Of a stretch of DNA of 64,000 bases, positions 62,451 through 64,000 are shown one piece after another; the first letter of the stretch is position 1; every line of letters begins with the position of its first letter. Origin of the DNA: Streptomyces sp. MH60 (GTDB taxonomy: Bacteria; Actinomycetota; Actinomycetes; Streptomycetales; Streptomycetaceae); the NCBI RefSeq assembly GCF_002939385.1, contig NZ_MULI01000037.1:1-64000 (forward strand). Direction: 5' to 3'. The position numbers and the translations under genes are program-made. The notes below the pieces were generated by a model. It searched no databases and was not told where the DNA came from. It saw nothing but the letters and a program-made list of their open reading frames with translations.

Positions 62451-62933
62451 GTGACAGTGCGCAGGCCGGTGGCGTGGACCGTGGCCGTCGTGCTCTTCGT
62501 GGAGGCGGTCGGCGTCGCGGCGCTGAACTGGTTCCTGGCGGCCGTAGTCGACCGGCAGGACATGTCCCTGGCCGGGCTCGACCCGGACATGATGTCCCTC
62601 TCCTCGAAGGTCGGCGGGGTCGTCTTCGGGCTGTACTTCGCGCTGTGCGCCCTGGTCGCCCTGCTCGTGGCGCTGCGCGACCGCGCGCCCGCGGGGCTCG
62701 GCCGGGTCCTGCTGATCAGCGCCGCGGTGGTGCACGGGCTGCTCGGCGCCTTCTCCTGGGGACTGGTGGGGCCCGGCGCCTTCCTCTTCATGATCGTCGT
62801 ACTGGGTCTGATCGTGCTGCTGCTGATGACGTACGACGCCCGCGAGCAGCCCGCGGCCGGTCAGCGGCCCGAGGGCGGCAAGGGCGACGAGGGCTCCCCG
62901 GTCAGCCCTCCGCCGGCGCCCACAACTCCGTGA
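62451..62933 (+). CDS. Small four-helix membrane protein
   Basis: The 160-residue protein has four hydrophobic segments (VAWTVAVVLFVEAVGVAALN, VVFGLYFALCALVALLVAL, VLLISAAVVHGLLGAFSWGL, FLFMIVVLGLIVLLLMTY) and a Pro/Gly-rich cytoplasmic tail. It is a conserved type in Streptomyces next to accA2, without known function. GTG 62451 follows GTGGGGACCG. Its 3' end overlaps the convergent maf gene by 32 bp. Confidence 0.8.
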   Translation: MTVRRPVAWTVAVVLFVEAVGVAALNWFLAAVVDRQDMSLAGLDPDMMSLSSKVGGVVFGLYFALCALVALLVALRDRAPAGLGRVLLISAAVVHGLLGAFSWGLVGPGAFLFMIVVLGLIVLLLMTYDAREQPAAGQRPEGGKGDEGSPVSPPPAPTTP

Positions 62934-63525
62934 TACCGGTCCCGAGGTCGGCGAGCAGCCGCCGCAGCAGGGGCAGGCTGAGGCCGATGACGTTCCCGTG
63001 GTCGCCCTCGATGCCGTCGATGAACGGGGCCGAGCGGCCGTCCAGGGTGAACGCCCCGGCGACGTACAGGGGCTCCCCGGAGGCCACGTAGGCGGCGATC
63101 TCGTCGTCGGTCGGCTCGCCGAAGCGGACGACCGTGGACGCGGTCGCCGAGACGTGGCGGCCGGAGGCGGTGTCCCAGACGCAGTGGCCGGTCTGCAGCG
63201 TGCCCGCCCGGCCGCGCATCGCCTTCCAGCGCGCGGTGGCCTCCTCGGCGTCCGCCGGCTTGCCGAGCGCCCGGCCGTCCAGGTCGAGCACCGAGTCGCA
63301 GCCGATCACCAGGGCGCCGTGCACCTCCGGCTTCGCGGCCACCACGGACGCCTTGGCCTCGGCCAGGGCGAGCGCCAGCTCGGCGGGGGTGGGGGCGGTG
63401 ACGGCCTCCTCGTCGACACCGCTCACGAACACCTCGGGGGCCAGTCCGGCCTGGCGCAGCAGGCCGAGCCGGGCCGGGGACTGGGAGGCGAGGACGAGTC
63501 GGCGGCGGGGCTGAGCAGCAGTCAT
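62902..63525 (-). CDS. maf: Maf family nucleotide pyrophosphatase
   Basis: The 207-residue protein has RRLVLASQSPARLGLLRQAG at the N-terminus (phosphate loop), DEEAV, LALAEAKAS, GALVIGCDSVLDLDGRALGK with the catalytic Asp, and FIDGIEGDHGNVIGLSLPLL at the C-terminus. Maf enzymes hydrolyse non-canonical or modified nucleoside triphosphates to monophosphates and are linked to septum formation. Its leftward unit lies next to mmpB and the carboxylase subunit gene and probably belongs to the same operon. Confidence 0.93.
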   Translation of the reverse strand: MTAAQPRRRLVLASQSPARLGLLRQAGLAPEVFVSGVDEEAVTAPTPAELALALAEAKASVVAAKPEVHGALVIGCDSVLDLDGRALGKPADAEEATARWKAMRGRAGTLQTGHCVWDTASGRHVSATASTVVRFGEPTDDEIAAYVASGEPLYVAGAFTLDGRSAPFIDGIEGDHGNVIGLSLPLLRRLLADLGTGITELWAPAEG

Positions 63526-63557
63526 GGGGTCACATTAGCCACCTGGGGCGGGGCGGT

Positions 63558-63686
63558 TCACCCCAGACCGAGCACGATCATCGCGAGGACCATGGCCAGT
63601 GCCAGGAAGACGCTCAGCCGCCGCAGCATGTCCTGCGTGTCGCGCAGTTCTTCGGGCGGCTCGTTGTCGGGGTCGGACCACAGCAT
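63558..63686 (-). CDS. mmpB: Morphogenic membrane protein MmpB-like
   Basis: The 42-residue protein is too short for usual ORF filters: MLWSDPDNEPPEELRDTQDM, then LRRLSVFLALAMVLAMIVLG and LG. A charged N-terminal half precedes one membrane helix. It matches the small actinobacterial protein annotated as morphogenic membrane protein MmpB, located between the carboxylase epsilon gene and maf. ATG 63686 follows a short spacer after the upstream gene's stop (63798). A role in hyphal morphogenesis is from family annotation. Confidence 0.82.
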   Translation of the reverse strand: MLWSDPDNEPPEELRDTQDMLRRLSVFLALAMVLAMIVLGLG

Positions 63687-63797
63687 GTCACCAGCGTGGG
63701 GCTTGGCCGGGGGGAGTGACTTGAGTACGGGTACTCAAATCGGGGCGCGGCGTTCCTCTTCCGTGCGCGGTTCCCCGCGCCCCGGTGGCGGCGGTCC

Positions 63798-64000
63798 TCA
63801 GCTCGGCCAGTAGGTGCGGCCCCACGACGTCGGGCCCGGGTGGGGCAGCCGGTGGGCCGCGATGCGGGACGGGTCGGACCAGGTGTCCCGCGGGGGCTCG
63901 GTGGTGGGTTCTGAGGCTGCCGTCGCGGCGCGGGCCCTGACCACCGTCAGGGCGGCGGCCAGTTCTTCCGGGGTGGGGTTGCCCCGTACGACCTTGATCG
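63798..64000 (-). CDS. Acyl-CoA carboxylase epsilon subunit (partial, 5' end off window)
   Basis: About 67 C-terminal residues are visible: KVVRGNPTPEELAAALTVVR, then a Pro/Thr-rich linker, WSDPSRIAAHRLPHPGPTSW and GRTYWPS before the stop. The VRGNPTPEELAALTAV helix and the closing W-G-x-x-x-W are the pattern of actinobacterial AccE/PccE subunits. These bridge the AccA2 biotin carrier and the beta carboxyltransferase. The start lies to the right of the window, where the beta subunit gene is expected. Confidence 0.9.
   Translation of the reverse strand, partial: IKVVRGNPTPEELAAALTVVRARAATAASEPTTEPPRDTWSDPSRIAAHRLPHPGPTSWGRTYWPS

Overview
The window is very GC-rich and its proteins look like Streptomyces chromosome. 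It has GTG starts, stop/start overlaps of the ATGA/GTGA type and almost no intergenic space inside operons. It also carries the actinomycete landmarks afsQ1/afsQ2/sigQ, accA2, maf and mmpB. From memory, the backbone order matches the S. coelicolor SCO487x-SCO492x segment. I could not run a comparison, so that match and the species are unverified.

Region 1 (1-13.2 kb) is a surface-glycan locus of sialic-acid (Kdn) type. It has two SAM methyltransferases, a membrane acyltransferase, two repeated pairs of GT2 glycosyltransferase plus polysialyltransferase-like protein, and a DUF6716-like putative transferase. It ends with a CMP-ulosonate synthetase fused to a HAD phosphatase, a NeuB-type synthase and a possible GT52-like sialyltransferase. 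This is enough to make, activate and polymerise a nonulosonic acid such as Kdn.

Region 2 (13.4-23.3 kb) is nucleoside uptake and first-step catabolism. An M20 amidohydrolase is followed by two near-identical BmpA/PnrA lipoproteins, an ABC ATPase with two permeases, cytidine deaminase and thymidine phosphorylase. The rest of the pathway lies further right: adenosine deaminase (39.3 kb), deoC with two aldehyde dehydrogenases (49.8-53.1 kb), a phosphomutase probably acting as phosphopentomutase and a purine nucleoside phosphorylase (54-57 kb), and a DeoR-family regulator (59.2 kb). Six copies of CTACGCGCGTAG or a one-arm variant lie in front of these scattered units and point to one regulon.

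Region 3 (23.4-28.2 kb) holds an AEC transporter, a small STAS-like protein, a SigG/SigJ-like ECF sigma with a SnoaL-type tail, and a divergent MFS/LysR pair.

Region 4 (28.2-36.6 kb) is the most unusual part. A compact leftward operon encodes a serine-palmitoyltransferase/CqsA-type alpha-oxoamine synthase, a membrane protein, a SAM methyltransferase, an MMPL exporter, a CPBP-type membrane protease, an S-adenosylmethionine synthetase and a mycobacterial-type adenosine kinase. It looks like a small biosynthetic and export cassette with its own SAM supply and recycling. Its product cannot be named from sequence.

Region 5 (37-49.7 kb) has a TetR/SMR/YvaD-like efflux operon behind a perfect 18-bp operator, a serine-less alpha/beta-hydrolase, adenosine deaminase and small secreted or membrane proteins. 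It then has the afsQ1-afsQ2-lipoprotein operon divergent from sigQ with AfsQ1-box-like repeats, a small P-loop kinase, a RelE-like remnant, and a receptor-type Ser/Thr kinase with an extracellular solute-binding domain.

Region 6 (49.8-64 kb) is nucleoside catabolism, then an LpdA-type quinone reductase, DeoR and accA2, ending in maf, mmpB and the 3' part of a carboxylase epsilon-subunit gene. Apparently leaderless starts (a -10 hexamer 6-7 nt before the start codon) recur, especially in the nucleoside genes. No tRNA, rRNA, CRISPR array or intact insertion sequence was seen.
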